NCBI RefSeq assembly: GCF_040958095.1
Contig: NC_091233.1
Span: 21,583,297-21,647,296 of the forward strand
Direction of reading: 5' to 3'
Source of the DNA: Procambarus clarkii
Taxonomy: Eukaryota; Arthropoda; Malacostraca; Decapoda; Cambaridae
Length of the DNA stretch: 64,000 nt
Both the position numbers and the translations under genes were made by a program. Below, in pieces: positions 43,911 through 55,955 of this stretch. Numbering within the stretch: position 1 is the first letter of the stretch; every line of letters begins with the position of its first letter. The notes below the pieces were generated by a model that searched no databases, was not told the origin of the DNA, and was given only the letters and a program-made list of their open reading frames with translations.

Positions 43911-43999
43911 GGAGTTGTATGATTGTTGGCCAAAATTGTTGGCCTGAGCTCTGCTAATCCCATCTTAGTACAACAATGTTACAGGACACATTTTTAAAT

Positions 44000-44330
44000 A
44001 AATAAATAAAATAAATTTGTATTCAGGTAAGGTACATACATACAAGGTAAGATACAAAGTTGATGGATTTATAGATAGAGCTAATACATACAATGCCTAA
44101 AGCCACTATTACACAAAGTGTTTCGGGCAGGAAAAATATTAAAGACTACTAAAGACTTAATATTAAAATAAAATAGCCCTATATTAATGCCAAAACTGTT
44201 AAATTTTAAAATCTAACTGGAAAAGATCATCGGGACAAATGACGAGACCTTTGACAAGCCACCAGCTTCTTGTCCTCGTCCAGGCCACTAGTGTGTTAGT
44301 GGACCTCGTGTAAATTTAGGTAAAAGAAAA
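44000..44330 (-). mobile_element. LINE 3' tails, inverted
   Basis: 44000-44135: (AAAT)n, tgtattcaggtaaggtacat, aatacatacaatgcctaaag, aagtgtttcgggcaggaaaa. 44245-44325: cctttgacaagccaccagct, tgtcctcgtccaggccacta. Confidence 0.8.
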
Positions 44331-44876
44331 AGCAGAACAAATATTGACAAAAGAAAGAAAAGAGGAACAAATACTGAATAAACAAAAGAAATATAGAAAC
44401 AAAGACAAACAGGAACAGAAGAGAACAGATGGATTTTTTCCCCAAGTAAATTTGTTTGGGTTGCACAGTAATTTATTGTTAATTTTGCAGGAACATAACC
44501 CATACGCAAGTGAAGGGCTGACTGTAAGATTCAACTAAATTCAGTAAGTTATAATATTACAATTCATTACTAGCCTATTGTTATTGAACATTAATTCTCT
44601 TTCTCCAAGAAATCCTTAGCCTTAGACTTCCTTGAAACACCAAGTGTAATTAGGGACTTCATGAAGACTACAAATTTTAAATACACATACCATCCATATT
44701 ATATTAATTATCACTTGTAATTTACTTTAAATGAAGGATTCAGAGGACTTGTTTAAATTACATTTATCTTCAATTTTCAGCCTGAATTTGTTCAAGAGGA
44801 TTTTTAACCCAAGCTACAGTATATCCAGAAATTCTTCTGATTACTTTGAGTTACTGTGCATAGAAACTGTTAAAGC

Positions 44877-44992
44877 ATGGCTGCCGAGGATCAGGAACAG
44901 GACAAGGGTAAATGGATAATATACGATTATACAAGCCCATCTCTGCCCTTCAGTGATTGGCTGGAAGAGTGGACTCCCTCTAAAGTAAACAG
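44877..44992 (+). CDS. UPF0696-like gene, coding exon 1
   Basis: Encodes MAAEDQEQDKGKWIIYDYTS and PSLPFSDWLEEWTPSKVNR (last codon split 2+1). Followed by GTAATA. Confidence 0.8.
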
Positions 44993-47835
44993 GTAATACA
45001 GACCTATGCCAAAAACCTTGACTACTCTAATATTATCGATGTCTTTGATGCCTTGTTTTCCATGTGAGGTTTCCCTTTTGTATCCTTTTATGTGTTCCTT
45101 CTGGGAGTTTCCCCTCTCATAGTCCCAATAGTACAATAGTACTGAGTGTAGTAGCAATTTTATTGATTATGGATTTTGAGTCATCAATAAAAATAACAAA
45201 ACAAATGAGAACATGTACTGAATGCTCGAAGAAAGAGTTGCTTTAAAAGAGTAGGAAGGGTGAAAGAATTAATGATGCTCATCGGGGTATGGCAAAAGTG
45301 AATGACTGAGACTTTCTATGGTGGAAGCAGCAGAATAGTGTGTGGGAATATTTTGCAAATGTTAAGTGAAGTCAGAAATGTTAACCTTCGATAAAAACAT
45401 ATATAAACATAAGCGAGGCTGGTGATGTAGTCTTGTAGAACTTTGAAGAAAAGACAATACGTTTCACATCAGTCGTGGAGGTATAAAACTCAGACACCAG
45501 CATCATGGCTTTAAATAGAGGAAGAACTAAAAACTCCTATACTGTACTTATATCCAAGTCTTATAAAATGATACAGTGACTTGCAAAAAGTAGGGAAATT
45601 TAAAAAAATCAAGTATCAAACTCTCAGTTTCGTGCACATCGGAAGGAACAGGGTGAGGAAATCATTGTAGTCACCTAGTTGTGCTTGCGGGGGTAGAGCT
45701 CTGCTCTTTCAGCCCGCCTCTCAACTGTCAGTCAACTGTTACTATTAACTTTTTTTTTTTGCTCACACACACACACACACACACACACTGAAGCAGCCCA
45801 CAACAGTGTAACTCCCAGGTACCTATTTATTGCTAGGTAACAGGGGCATCAGAGTGAAAGAAACTCTGCCCATTTTGTTTCTCACTGGCGCCGGGAATCG
45901 AACCCCGGTCCACAGGCAAATAAACCCCATAGCACACATTGTGACTATGTACATGTGGCGATGCAATTCTGCAGACTCGCCACACAGGGGAGAGGAGTGT
46001 GATATTCAAGTTAGATGGTTTATTTATTCACTGTTTCACTTTAGTTTACATAGTGTGTGGAATAACTCACTCTGCATAAAATTGACAAAAACTGATTGAG
46101 TACTGTACCTAATCTTACCCAAAGAAACTGAATCTAACCCAACCGAGCCTAACACAGCATAATCTAAGCTAATAAATCCTAACCAAGATACAGTTTTGCC
46201 AATCAAAATATAAGCTGTAGAAAAGTAAAGTGTACGATTTGACAATAGCCCACCACCTTCTTTGATGGGGCCCTGCGGATGTTTTTGTACAATACTCCAC
46301 CATGTGGCTTCCACATAATTCAAAGGGACACTGATGAGTTAGTACAATTTTATGCAGGAAGGGAGAGAATGTTTGTATGGACAAAAGTTCAGAAAGTGAA
46401 TGTTCGTATAGCGGGGATGGCCTGTTTAGAACAAAGGTCAGCAAATAATGTATAATGTATCACAAGAAAATATCCTTTGTTCATTTTGCTTGAATCCATT
46501 GCAAAAATAGTCTAAATACACATGTATCATTGTACATTTATTATAAATGCATTGAGTAATCAAACTCGATAAAATCAAATTTTAGAAATGATTTAAAATG
46601 ACTCGTTGGTCATTTTGATAAATATTGGTTTACTGTTTGTAACAAACTGTAAAATCTTAAATCTTCACAAAAACATTTTTAATAAATGGCAGATAAACCA
46701 CCACTGTATAAATAACCTAAAAATACTAATTATTCTATATATGAAAAAATTTACATTTCAAATATAAAAGTAAACTTTTCCAGTCATGAGCATCCACCTC
46801 AAGTCTTGTCATGCATGCTGGTGTGTTTTGATTCATCAGTTGCTTGGCAGGTGTGACTCAAATACCAGGGTAAACTATCCACAATTCCTATAGAGTATAC
46901 ACCTAGAGTAGTTCTCTTCTCATTGTATACTGTATACACAAAGTTAACTTGAATCGTAAACTGTGTTTAGGGATTAACGTATAGTCTAAGGTTAGAAACC
47001 AAGGCAAATTGATGCCTTGACCCTGACAGTTGATAGGCATTGCCTTATGTTCCTCAAATATCTAGATACGTTAAAAGTCTTGTTCATCATATTGATTAAG
47101 TACAAACTTATTATTGTGAAGCTATCAAAATGCCTAAATACAATATTTGCTTTTTTTTTTATCATACCAAAGGCATAATATCAATTAGTCACTGTGTACA
47201 GGATTGTGGTAGTTACAAGTAGGCCTTTATGCATTAAAAGCAAATATCAATTTATCATGTATGTATCTAACTGTGTACACTAAATCATTTTCAGAGATGA
47301 TGGTGTTTCTTGGATTTGTGTCCAAGGGAGCAATGTTGACCTGTCGCAGGTACCAGATGTTAAACTTTTAGAAGCATGGCGAAACATTGAGACGTCTGGG
47401 GAACCAATTAATTTACAGGTCATATATGACCTAGCCAGAACATTCCAGGATACCTCTGGTAAATGGCTCCTTCATGTGGACACAGGGATAAAAGTAGATC
47501 GTATTTGGAAGAATATTGCCAGTGGTATTGTGGAAGGTAAACTTCCAGCAAATTCTGCAAAAGTCAGTTCTTATGCCGGTGTGCAACATGCTGTATGTAT
47601 TTACAATAATAACTTTACAGATGAACAGGAAGTGTGTCATCTAGAAAGAGGAATACGAAATATTGGCATAAAATCCCAGCTCTCCTATAAACCTGAAATT
47701 TTCACGCACATTGGATTATATCGACATAACAATTGGAACATCCGTCCAACCATATATAAGAGTGATTATGAGCTCACTACCAAACAGTCAATAATCAAAA
47801 CAAATGAAGAGAGTCCCCGAACTCTAACGTATTGA
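44877..47835 (+). CDS. UPF0696 / C11orf68-like protein (DUF1917), two coding exons
   Basis: Joining exon 44877-44992 to exon 47295-47835 gives a continuous 218-residue protein plus stop. Donor AG|GTAATA and acceptor TTTTCAG|A agree in phase (2 nt + 1 nt completing an Arg codon). The start ATG has an in-frame TAA two codons upstream, so it is the first in its frame. The N-terminal part includes GKWIIYDYTSPSLPFSDWLE. The second exon has GKWLLHVDTGIKVDRIWKNI, then QHAVCIYNNNFTDEQEV, LSYKPEIFTHIGLYRHNNWN and IRPTIYKSDYE. This order (G-K-W-L-L-H-x-D-T-G near mid-protein; Y-K-P-x-I-x-T-x-x-G-I/L-Y-x-x-N-x-W and R-P-T-x-Y near the C-terminus) is what I recall for the conserved UPF0696/C11orf68 family, whose fold resembles eIF4E-like proteins and whose molecular role is not established. 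It is somewhat shorter than the vertebrate protein. An AATAAA lies at 47972-47977. Confidence 0.82.
44993..47294 (+). other. Intron of the UPF0696-like gene
   Basis: 2302 bp. Contains the inverted LINE 3' end, (AC)n and partial SINE at 45680-45930. About 1.1 kb (46180-47290) shows nothing recognisable beyond a poly-T run at about 47151. Ends in ttttcag. Confidence 0.75.
45680..45935 (-). mobile_element. LINE 3' end, (AC)n and SINE family 1 piece inside the intron
   Basis: 45672-45740: agtcacctagttgtgcttgc, gggggtagagctctgctctt, cagcccgcctctcaactgtc (LINE 3' terminus inverted). (AC)n at 45765-45788. Then gaagcagcccacaacagtgt, cccaggtacctatttattgc, cgggaatcgaaccccggtcc (SINE family 1, minus). 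Confidence 0.82.
47295..47835 (+). CDS. UPF0696-like gene, coding exon 2 (terminal)
   Basis: Starts after ttttcag and ends with TGA at 47833-47835. Carries the conserved body of the protein from SWICVQGSNVDLSQVPDVKL to PRTLTY. Confidence 0.85.
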
Positions 47836-47971
47836 ATTTGATTTAATTTAAATAATTTTCAATACAATAATGTGGAAAACCATTCTTAGACAATGATGGT
47901 TGAGCACAAACCGAAACACCCCTGGAAACACAAACCGAAACTGTCTCTATTTTCCGCTTGTTTCAACTTGT

Positions 47972-47977
47972 AATAAA
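47972..47977 (+). promoter_or_regulatory. Candidate polyadenylation signal
   Basis: AATAAA 137 bp after the UPF0696-like stop codon, in AT-rich sequence. A T-rich downstream element is not obvious. Confidence 0.45.
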
Positions 47978-47999
47978 GTTGTTACATCTTGGCTTAACG

Positions 48000-48118
48000 T
48001 GTTTATGACGTATTAGAACGTTGTTACAACTTGCTATATTGGTTGTTATAACTGGTTAGGAGGTGTTAAAACTTGTTCGAACGTTGTACCAACGTCGTAG
48101 TTTCGGTGTGTGTTTGGC
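48000..48118 (-). repeat. AACGTT-rich cluster 4
   Basis: gaacgttgttacaacttgct, gttcgaacgttgtaccaacg, then gtgtgtttggcggg. Inverted, it begins with cccgccaaacacac, as cluster 2 at 28003. Confidence 0.75.
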
Positions 48119-48129
48119 GGGGATGCTCT

Positions 48130-48860
48130 TGCTTGAGAAAATCAGTAGGAGCTATGAGGAGGATTCAAACCTGCTCACTTGGTACTCCCAAGCTAGTGCA
48201 CTAGACCACGACACAGTAAAAGCAATGCAATCTGGGATTCAGCTGAATCCACTAGGAATCCTAATGGATTCTTAGTTGGGAGCCCAAATCAGGGGTTTCA
48301 CACAATGCTCCTGAGCACTCTGGCTTGGTGATTAAGTAATTGACCTCCAAAACTTAACACATTTCATTGTGTCAAGTAATTGACCTCCAACACTTGACAC
48401 ATTTCATTGTGTCAAATACACAATAAAATCATGTTAATGTTATGTATCAATGAGAAAATCAGTTGGAGCCATTTAGTAGTCTAGGACGCTAGCTTGGGAG
48501 TACCAAGTGATTGGGTTCGAATCCTAAAGGCTCCTACTAATTTTCTCATTGATACATCAAGTTAATGTGATTTTATAGTATATTTGACAAGAAGCGTTGG
48601 AGGAGAACTACTGGACCATTAGACAGAGTGCATGGACAGGGGGGGGGGGGGGGGGGGGAATGCTTAAAACCCTGATTGGGCTTCAGTTGTAAACTTCAGG
48701 AATCCTAGAGGGTTCAGTGGAAGCCCATGTTGCATTGCTTTTACCATGTCGTGGTGTGGTGGTCTAGGGTGCTAGCTTGGTAGTACCAAGTGAGCGGGTT
48801 CGAATCCTTCTCATGGCGCCTACTGATTTTCTCTTCGATATATCATGTTACTGTGATTTA
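48130..48860. mobile_element. SINE family 3 cluster
   Basis: Three tRNA-like segments. Minus at 48135-48200 (gaggattcaaacctgctcac). Plus at 48478-48540 (tagtctaggacgctagcttg, gggttcgaatcctaaaggct). Plus at 48755-48830 (gtggtctagggtgctagctt, gggttcgaatccttctcatg). 'cctactNattttctcattgata' tails follow both plus copies. A poly-G run lies at about 48641. Confidence 0.78.
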
Positions 48861-48869
48861 ATTATATAT

Positions 48870-49560
48870 TATATATAGTCTTTATTGGTTAGGATCATCT
48901 TTGATACTATCATTGCAAAATAATCAGTTACTCATATATTTCATAATTTTTAAGTAACAGTATTGTAGACACAGGCTGGACAGCGGTGCTGTTAGCTTAT
49001 GCTGCTTATGCCAGCCTTGGTTGCTTACTTGGTACTGAGGCCGTCACACCCAGGAACAGTGTCCACCATTTTTTTCAAAATGGTGTCTGTTTTCTGGAGG
49101 CCTGAGAAAGCCGATGCGAGTCCTGTGTACCTACTGGAGTATTATTCTTACGTGGTATGTTAAATCATCCCTAGATAACTGGCGCAGCGGATAGGTTAAG
49201 ATATCAGCAATAAGTCTTAAGTGGAAAAAAGTAACCGTAACTAATCAGTTGTACACCTTTTATATAATAATCAGCTTTAATGTTTTTTGTATTGTGGTTT
49301 TGTTATACTAATACTAACTAATGTTGATTTTAAGTAAGATTATATCAATTTTATTAGTCCATAAGCTTTTTTCCAGTGGGAGCTGTTGGATGAAAGGGAC
49401 CAACATTACATATGGTTTACTATGTAACGACACTTTTAACCGACAGTGCCCACTGGGCACTGCATTTATTTTACATGTATATATGTATTACAGTATATAT
49501 TTTACATGATAATTATATTTTACATTTAATCTGTTACAGGAACTATCCCTGCTAAGTCAT
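48870..49560. other. Unassigned sequence
   Basis: No gene or repeat family recognised. Confidence 0.5.
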
Positions 49561-49565
49561 ACCAT

Positions 49566-49602
49566 AGATACTCCACTGTATTATAAATACAGTGGAGTAT
49601 CT
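49566..49602. repeat. Perfect hairpin, 15-bp stem
   Basis: Arm agatactccactgta, 7-nt loop ttataaa, arm tacagtggagtatct. See findings. Confidence 0.95.
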
Positions 49603-50985
49603 GTATTTTATATAATAAACAATACCACTGTATTTTTCCGGTGGATAGGACACATGGTTATAACAAGTTTAAGCTCAATGTCGTGGCTTAGACAAAAGAG
49701 CATGGTAATAGAGTACCTGTACACTTATAAACACTTACTAAATGTATGTTTCAACATACTCAAAAATATTCTTACAAATAACTTTATAAAATAGAGGGCA
49801 AGTCTTAAGTGAGCTTCTAGTAGTATGGTTATTTCAGACCTTCTGATGGCTACTATGGACCTTCTAGTGGTTACTAGGACCTTTCAAGTGGTTATTAGGG
49901 ACCTTCTAGGGATATTAAGTCAAAGCAAGCCTTGCATGCTGGAAAATACAGTACAGTACTGTATATTATTTTGGTTATTGAAAATTTGTAGTTTAGTAAG
50001 CATGGTACATTGTTACTGCCTTAAATGTATCTACATGCTAGCAAAAAATGTATAAAATTTTGATGCAGCAAAAAAAATGCAATAATCTCAAATCATAATT
50101 TTGTTTATTTTTCCATTTCCAAAGGAACTGCAAAAATATGAATTGGAAAACATTTGATTGACAATTTAGTAATTGTTATAGACAACTATTATTTATCGTT
50201 TTTGCAATGACAGTATTCATAGTTTCACTTTAACTAAAAAGAGTGTGTTACACTTTTACAAATAGGGGCAGCTGGTACCACTTACCTTTTTGGGCTGGTG
50301 TAAATTTTTCTGGCAGTATTTTCTGGTACACAGTTTTCATGGGCATTATCATTAGATGAATCATCATCATGCAGTCCTATGTGGCATGCTCTAGATACTC
50401 TTGCAAATTATATTCATCCTATTATTACTAAAAGATGGCAGCACTGTGTTTTTGTAATTACATTTTATGCACCATTTGCTTCCATTGAGCTCTGCACATT
50501 TTTTGTTTTATAAATATCAGTACAGTTATGGATATGCCAGATATTTCCCAAGTAAGAACTGATGAAATTTTAATGTGTACAAAATATTGGGGAGGAAGTT
50601 GTGAAGGAAGCGGAAACTGGTGCTAATGGCCGAAAAGTGTAAGAGTTTTTTCTCGAGCAATGCCGACTTTGCAATAGCAGAATCACGATGAAAAGTGGGC
50701 ATTACATTAGTAATGAATTTGCCCGCAATCTTGCCAATCCTCCAACAGATATGGGGAAGAGGAGTACTGTATTAACATTAGTAGTGGAACCATTGTGACT
50801 TAAGCTCTTGTATAGCTACATAAATCTTAATATTGTTTAAGTCATTTAACTGTCCATTGGTGCTGTGTTTCTTGAAAAAAAAAAAAAAAAAAAAAAGTTC
50901 TAATCCCATCAAGGAATGCACCTTGTGTCAAGGAAGACTTAAGTGTAGGTTAAGGAAGCATCAAGTAAGAAGAGGGACAGATTTG
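49603..50985. other. Unassigned AT-rich sequence
   Basis: Contains a poly-A run at 50877-50897. Short repeats of 'accttctagtggttac' occur at 49835-49910. No gene seen. Confidence 0.5.
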
Positions 50986-51120
50986 ATATACAGGGAATAG
51001 AAACAAAGGAAGTAAAGTTTACAGTTATATTTGTCAGAACACCACCTAGGGTTAAGAGAGAGGGGAGAAGAGAGGAACAAGAGATGATAATAGGAAAATG
51101 GTTGGCTTATGGACGTTATC
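50986..51120 (+). pseudogene. Possible LINE endonuclease-domain fragment
   Basis: One frame reads GIETKEVKFTVIFVRTPPRV then KREGRREEQEMI, resembling the '-V-Y-R-P-P-' strand and following E-rich helix of LINE apurinic endonuclease domains. Short, decayed and uncertain. Confidence 0.35.
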
Positions 51121-51639
51121 ACCAATCTTGGTAGATGGAAGTAGTACGGACAGAAACATCAATGCAAGAGCATTTTCATTGGAAAAGTCAACATGAGTTT
51201 GCTTGCTAGTATTTTAAGAGAAGAGCAGAGATGATAAAGGGTTCCAAAAGATTATCTTGCTAGCAATCACCTCAGAGGGCATGTTTAAAGTTAAAATTAC
51301 CTATAAAGAATAGAGGCTCTTGTAAAATTGTAAAAGTTGCTTAAAAATGAATTAGAAAATAGGAAAGGAGAAAGAGAATACCATATAACTTGCAATTATG
51401 CAAGCAGTAGTGTAATGGATGCTCAATGAAAAAGTATGATGATGAAAAATCATCATTTCAGATTAAAAGAGCAGTGATGCTAGGATAACTGCTACGAGGA
51501 TGAGGTAATGTTAAAATAGTATAACTACCAAAGTCAGTAGGACAAATGGCAAGCCTGAAGATGGACACAACAGATCAAACTTGGAAATTAAAAAATTAAC
51601 ACTTTAGTGCACACGGCACTTGCTGAAAATAAAGCGGGT

Positions 51640-52560
51640 TGTGCGCGCGGCGTTCTGGGCACTCAAGCGTAAACACAAAAAAGTGTATAATCTTTTCACG
51701 CTCCTAACATCAATTCTCGAGCTACGTTTTTCATTTTGGTATCAATGCGTTGGCAATAAAATTCTCTACAAGATCATATGCATAAAATGTCACCGAAGCA
51801 TTTGGTATCCCACCACGAAGTAAATAAACACGAAGATGACTCGCCGTGACACCCAAACAGGAAGTAAATGTTCATACTCTTTCGTTTGTTGCCAGCCTCA
51901 CAGTCATCCTACAGCGCTCATTTTGACATCACTGAACTCGCAATAAAATTCCCCACCCAGACATATGCCTATCAATATCTAATTATGGTATCGGGTGACC
52001 CGCACGAGTGGGAACTGGGCGAAGGGTTAGCCGTGATTTCAGCAGCGACGACACTGGTGTGATGCAGCGCTTTGAATGTTTATACTTATTTCACTATCCT
52101 GACATTATTTCTGGAGCTACGTATTTCATTTTTATAGCAATGTGTTCGCAATAGAAAGTTCTATAAGAACATGGGTAGAGTTGGCCAACACAGCGTCAAA
52201 TAAATTTGCGGCGAATAAAATCTTACGCGTGTTTGTACCCGTGAGCGTCAAAAGTTTTTACTTTGCTCATGTTTTTCAAGTTTATACTTGTTTCACACCG
52301 TTTTTTTCTTTTGTATAGTGTTCGGAATAAAATTCCCTACACAGACATATGCATATCAAATACAATTCCTTGGAATTCACATCTGTAGAGATGACGGAAA
52401 ACACACAACCGGAACCCGCTCTTGAGACTCCAACTCACACCCGCAACACCCACAAAAAAAGTTTCTCTTGTTTCGTGTATACTTACTTTAGTTTTCGTGC
52501 TACAGTTCTCATTTAGGTATCAAAATATTCCTAAGAAAATAGACTACAATACTGAAACAA
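51640..52560. repeat. Degenerate repeats about 200 bp apart inside the piggyBac element
   Basis: A module containing ctNgagctacgtNtttcatt, then ggtatcaatgNgttNgcaat, aaaattcNctacanNgacat and atgcatatcaaa recurs near 51715, 51905, 52110, 52290 and 52490. Spacing is close to 200 bp; divergence is high. Confidence 0.6.
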
Positions 52561-52707
52561 TCTAAGACAATTATGTGTACTTACCAAAGCAAAGACGATT
52601 GTAGTAAAATAAGTTGAGCATTTTATCTCCACTCCACCTCCTTCAGGTACTGATTCCTGAAGTTGCTCAACAGATGTTCCTAGGTGGAGTGAAGCTGGTG
52701 TGGGTGG

Positions 52708-53835
<1,128 letters not shown>

Positions 53836-54179
53836 TATTGATGAATTTAGTGGGTTATAAACACACACAAACGGGTAATAATCCTTGAAAACGTGCGAGT
53901 TTGGCGGCCGAGGGGAGAGAGATCCGATCACGTGACGGATCGCTGGGTCAAGGCCTGTCACGTGACCCAGTAGGCCGACGTGACTTGCGGCCTACCCGAG
54001 AGAACGGGAATTTCATGGCGCGGAGTTTGAAACAAACCCCAAGTAAATCGGATTTAAACTGGATTTTTTACAAATATTTTAAACCGCACCGTAAATTTAC
54101 GTCGTGATCCGACAAGCGGTTAGGGAAAACGCCCGTAATTCCAAGTCGAAAATCCAGAAAAGTGTTAAGGATACAAAGT

Positions 54180-54735
54180 CAGCAAAATTGAGTAAGGGGT
54201 TGATAAAACACACTTTATGTAAAATGATAATCTTAAGCCCCTACTGAACTGCTTAAGTGGCAAGATTTTTGTCTTGAGTAAAATCTTATAATCAATAGGA
54301 AAAACAGATGGGAGGAAAAATAAATGACTAGAGTAAACATGAAGGTGTTTAACAATTTATTTCAGAATGCGTGGTACAGTAATATAAAGCTGGCACTCTA
54401 CTCTCCTACTGTAACATCAGTCCCATAAATGGCCTAGCAATACCTAAAAGCTTTCACTAGCAGATTACTCAAAAGACTCTTCACGCCAATTTGTCGCTTA
54501 AAAGATCACAAATGATTAGTGCCTGTATGAATTAACCTTACACTGTTTCCCATTTTCATTGACTGGGAAAGCATCATTCATCAGTAAAAGCAGTGATAAA
54601 GCAAAAAAGTAGTTATTGATAAAGAAAATCATTACTGTATCATTCACAATACAATAAACGGCAGCACAGATAAGCACTACCACTACATGGAGTGATTGAC
54701 TGCTGCTAACGACTAGGTGCACAGTGCTCATGAAT
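54180..54735. other. Unassigned sequence
   Basis: No gene or repeat family recognised between the piggyBac element and the decayed LINE. Confidence 0.5.
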
Positions 54736-54739
54736 TATA

Positions 54740-55500
54740 TAATTCCAAATACACTACTCCATTGTTACTCACCGCTTCCTCACACATGTTCATCAAACCT
54801 TTTCCTTGGCCTTGCTCTTCCTTCCTCAAATTCACCGAAATATGTTCTTCACCAGTCTACAATAATCCATTCATTCTACATGCCCAAGCCATCGATGAAT
54901 GCCATCTCATTCTGGCACTTTATTGACATTGAAACTTCAGATCTCATTATATTTTCATTACATACTCTCATCTATTTTTAATACCACATGCTTCTTGTAT
55001 CCATTTCAACTGCGACTATTTTTCATGTTCATACTACACCACAATCTCACTACCATATATAAGGCACGACCACCAATTCTTGCAGACCCTGGCTGCATCC
55101 ACTTCCACATTAAAAAAAACTAGATAGTTTTCTACAAGGAGTGCCGGACCAACTGGACTGTGGTGGATATGTGGGCCTGTGGGACATTCCAAGCAACAGC
55201 CTGTTGGACCAAGCTCTCACAAGTCAAGCCTGGCCTTAGGCTGGGCTTGGGGAGTAGAAGAACTCCCAGAACCCCATCAAGCAGGTTTTTTTTTTTTAAA
55301 CTTAGAGCTTTCATTGCAAGAGCCACTTTCCTTACCTAACATACCCTCCTCTCAAGTTCACAAATACTGCTTCCATCAATCGCACATCCTAGGTATTTTA
55401 ACCGATACACAATTTCCAGCGCTTCACTTTCCACATTTATTCCATACACTCAATTTTTTTTGCCACAATTTTTCTTTAGTCCACATTCACATTTAAGTCT
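54740..55500 (-). pseudogene. LINE reverse transcriptase C-terminal region, interrupted
   Basis: Minus strand, in order: VYGINVESEALEIVYRLKYL with GCAIDGSSICELERRV (about 55445-55330), corresponding to the V-N-G-x-x-V-E-x-V-x-x-F-K-Y-L-G block. KVALAMKAL follows. After a 150-bp interruption come VEVDAARVCKNWWSCLIYGS, and farther on FGEFEERARPRKRFDEHV (about 54800). Several stops show it is dead. The pattern fits a craniate-like/RTE or L2-type LINE with a C-terminal G-R-P-R-K-R-W motif. Confidence 0.75.
55140..55290 (+). repeat. Repeat R4 inserted into the LINE
   Basis: ggatatgtgggcctgtggga, ccaagcaacagcctgttgga, caagcctggccttaggctgg, cccagaaccccatcaagcag, ending at a T run. Third copy of the repeat at 22950-23150. 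The LINE frame resumes on the other side. Confidence 0.8.
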
Positions 55501-55786
55501 CCTCTCACATCCTGATACAATGTTCACCTACACAATTCTCTTTCACTCACTAAAAGAACTATTATCTGCATGCACCAAATTTTTTATACTCTACCTACTC
55601 ATATTAGGAATATACAGTACTCAAGATTTAATTACAGCACATTTAATAAAATCAATAAAACATAAGCATCATTAAATTGAAAATGATTAACTCCATAATA
55701 TAAACTTGAATTGCCGCTTGTTTTGCAGTTCCATTATAACCAACCAGTTGCCATTTGGCAAACCATGAGTGCTTTTCCGGTTGAAA
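55500..55786 (-). other. 3' flank of the argininosuccinate lyase gene
   Basis: AT-rich sequence downstream of the stop codon. A variant polyadenylation signal ATTAAA lies on the minus strand at 55647-55642, about 140 bp past the stop. Confidence 0.4.
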
Positions 55787-55955
55787 CTACAGGACTTGAC
55801 TGTCTGCTGGTGTTAGGCTGAAAGTGTCGAGGAATTGCCTGGCTTTAACTATCTGTGCATCAACGCTGGCAAGAGCTGTCCCACCCGTTGCTTTATATTG
55901 CTCAACACTGTGCTCATAGTTCCACACAGATGATACATCATCTTCAAATAAGGGA
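55787..55955 (-). CDS. ASL: ASL exon f (terminal)
   Basis: Acceptor ttttcag|T completing Ser; reads [58 protein letters not shown] at 55789-55787. Confidence 0.94.
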
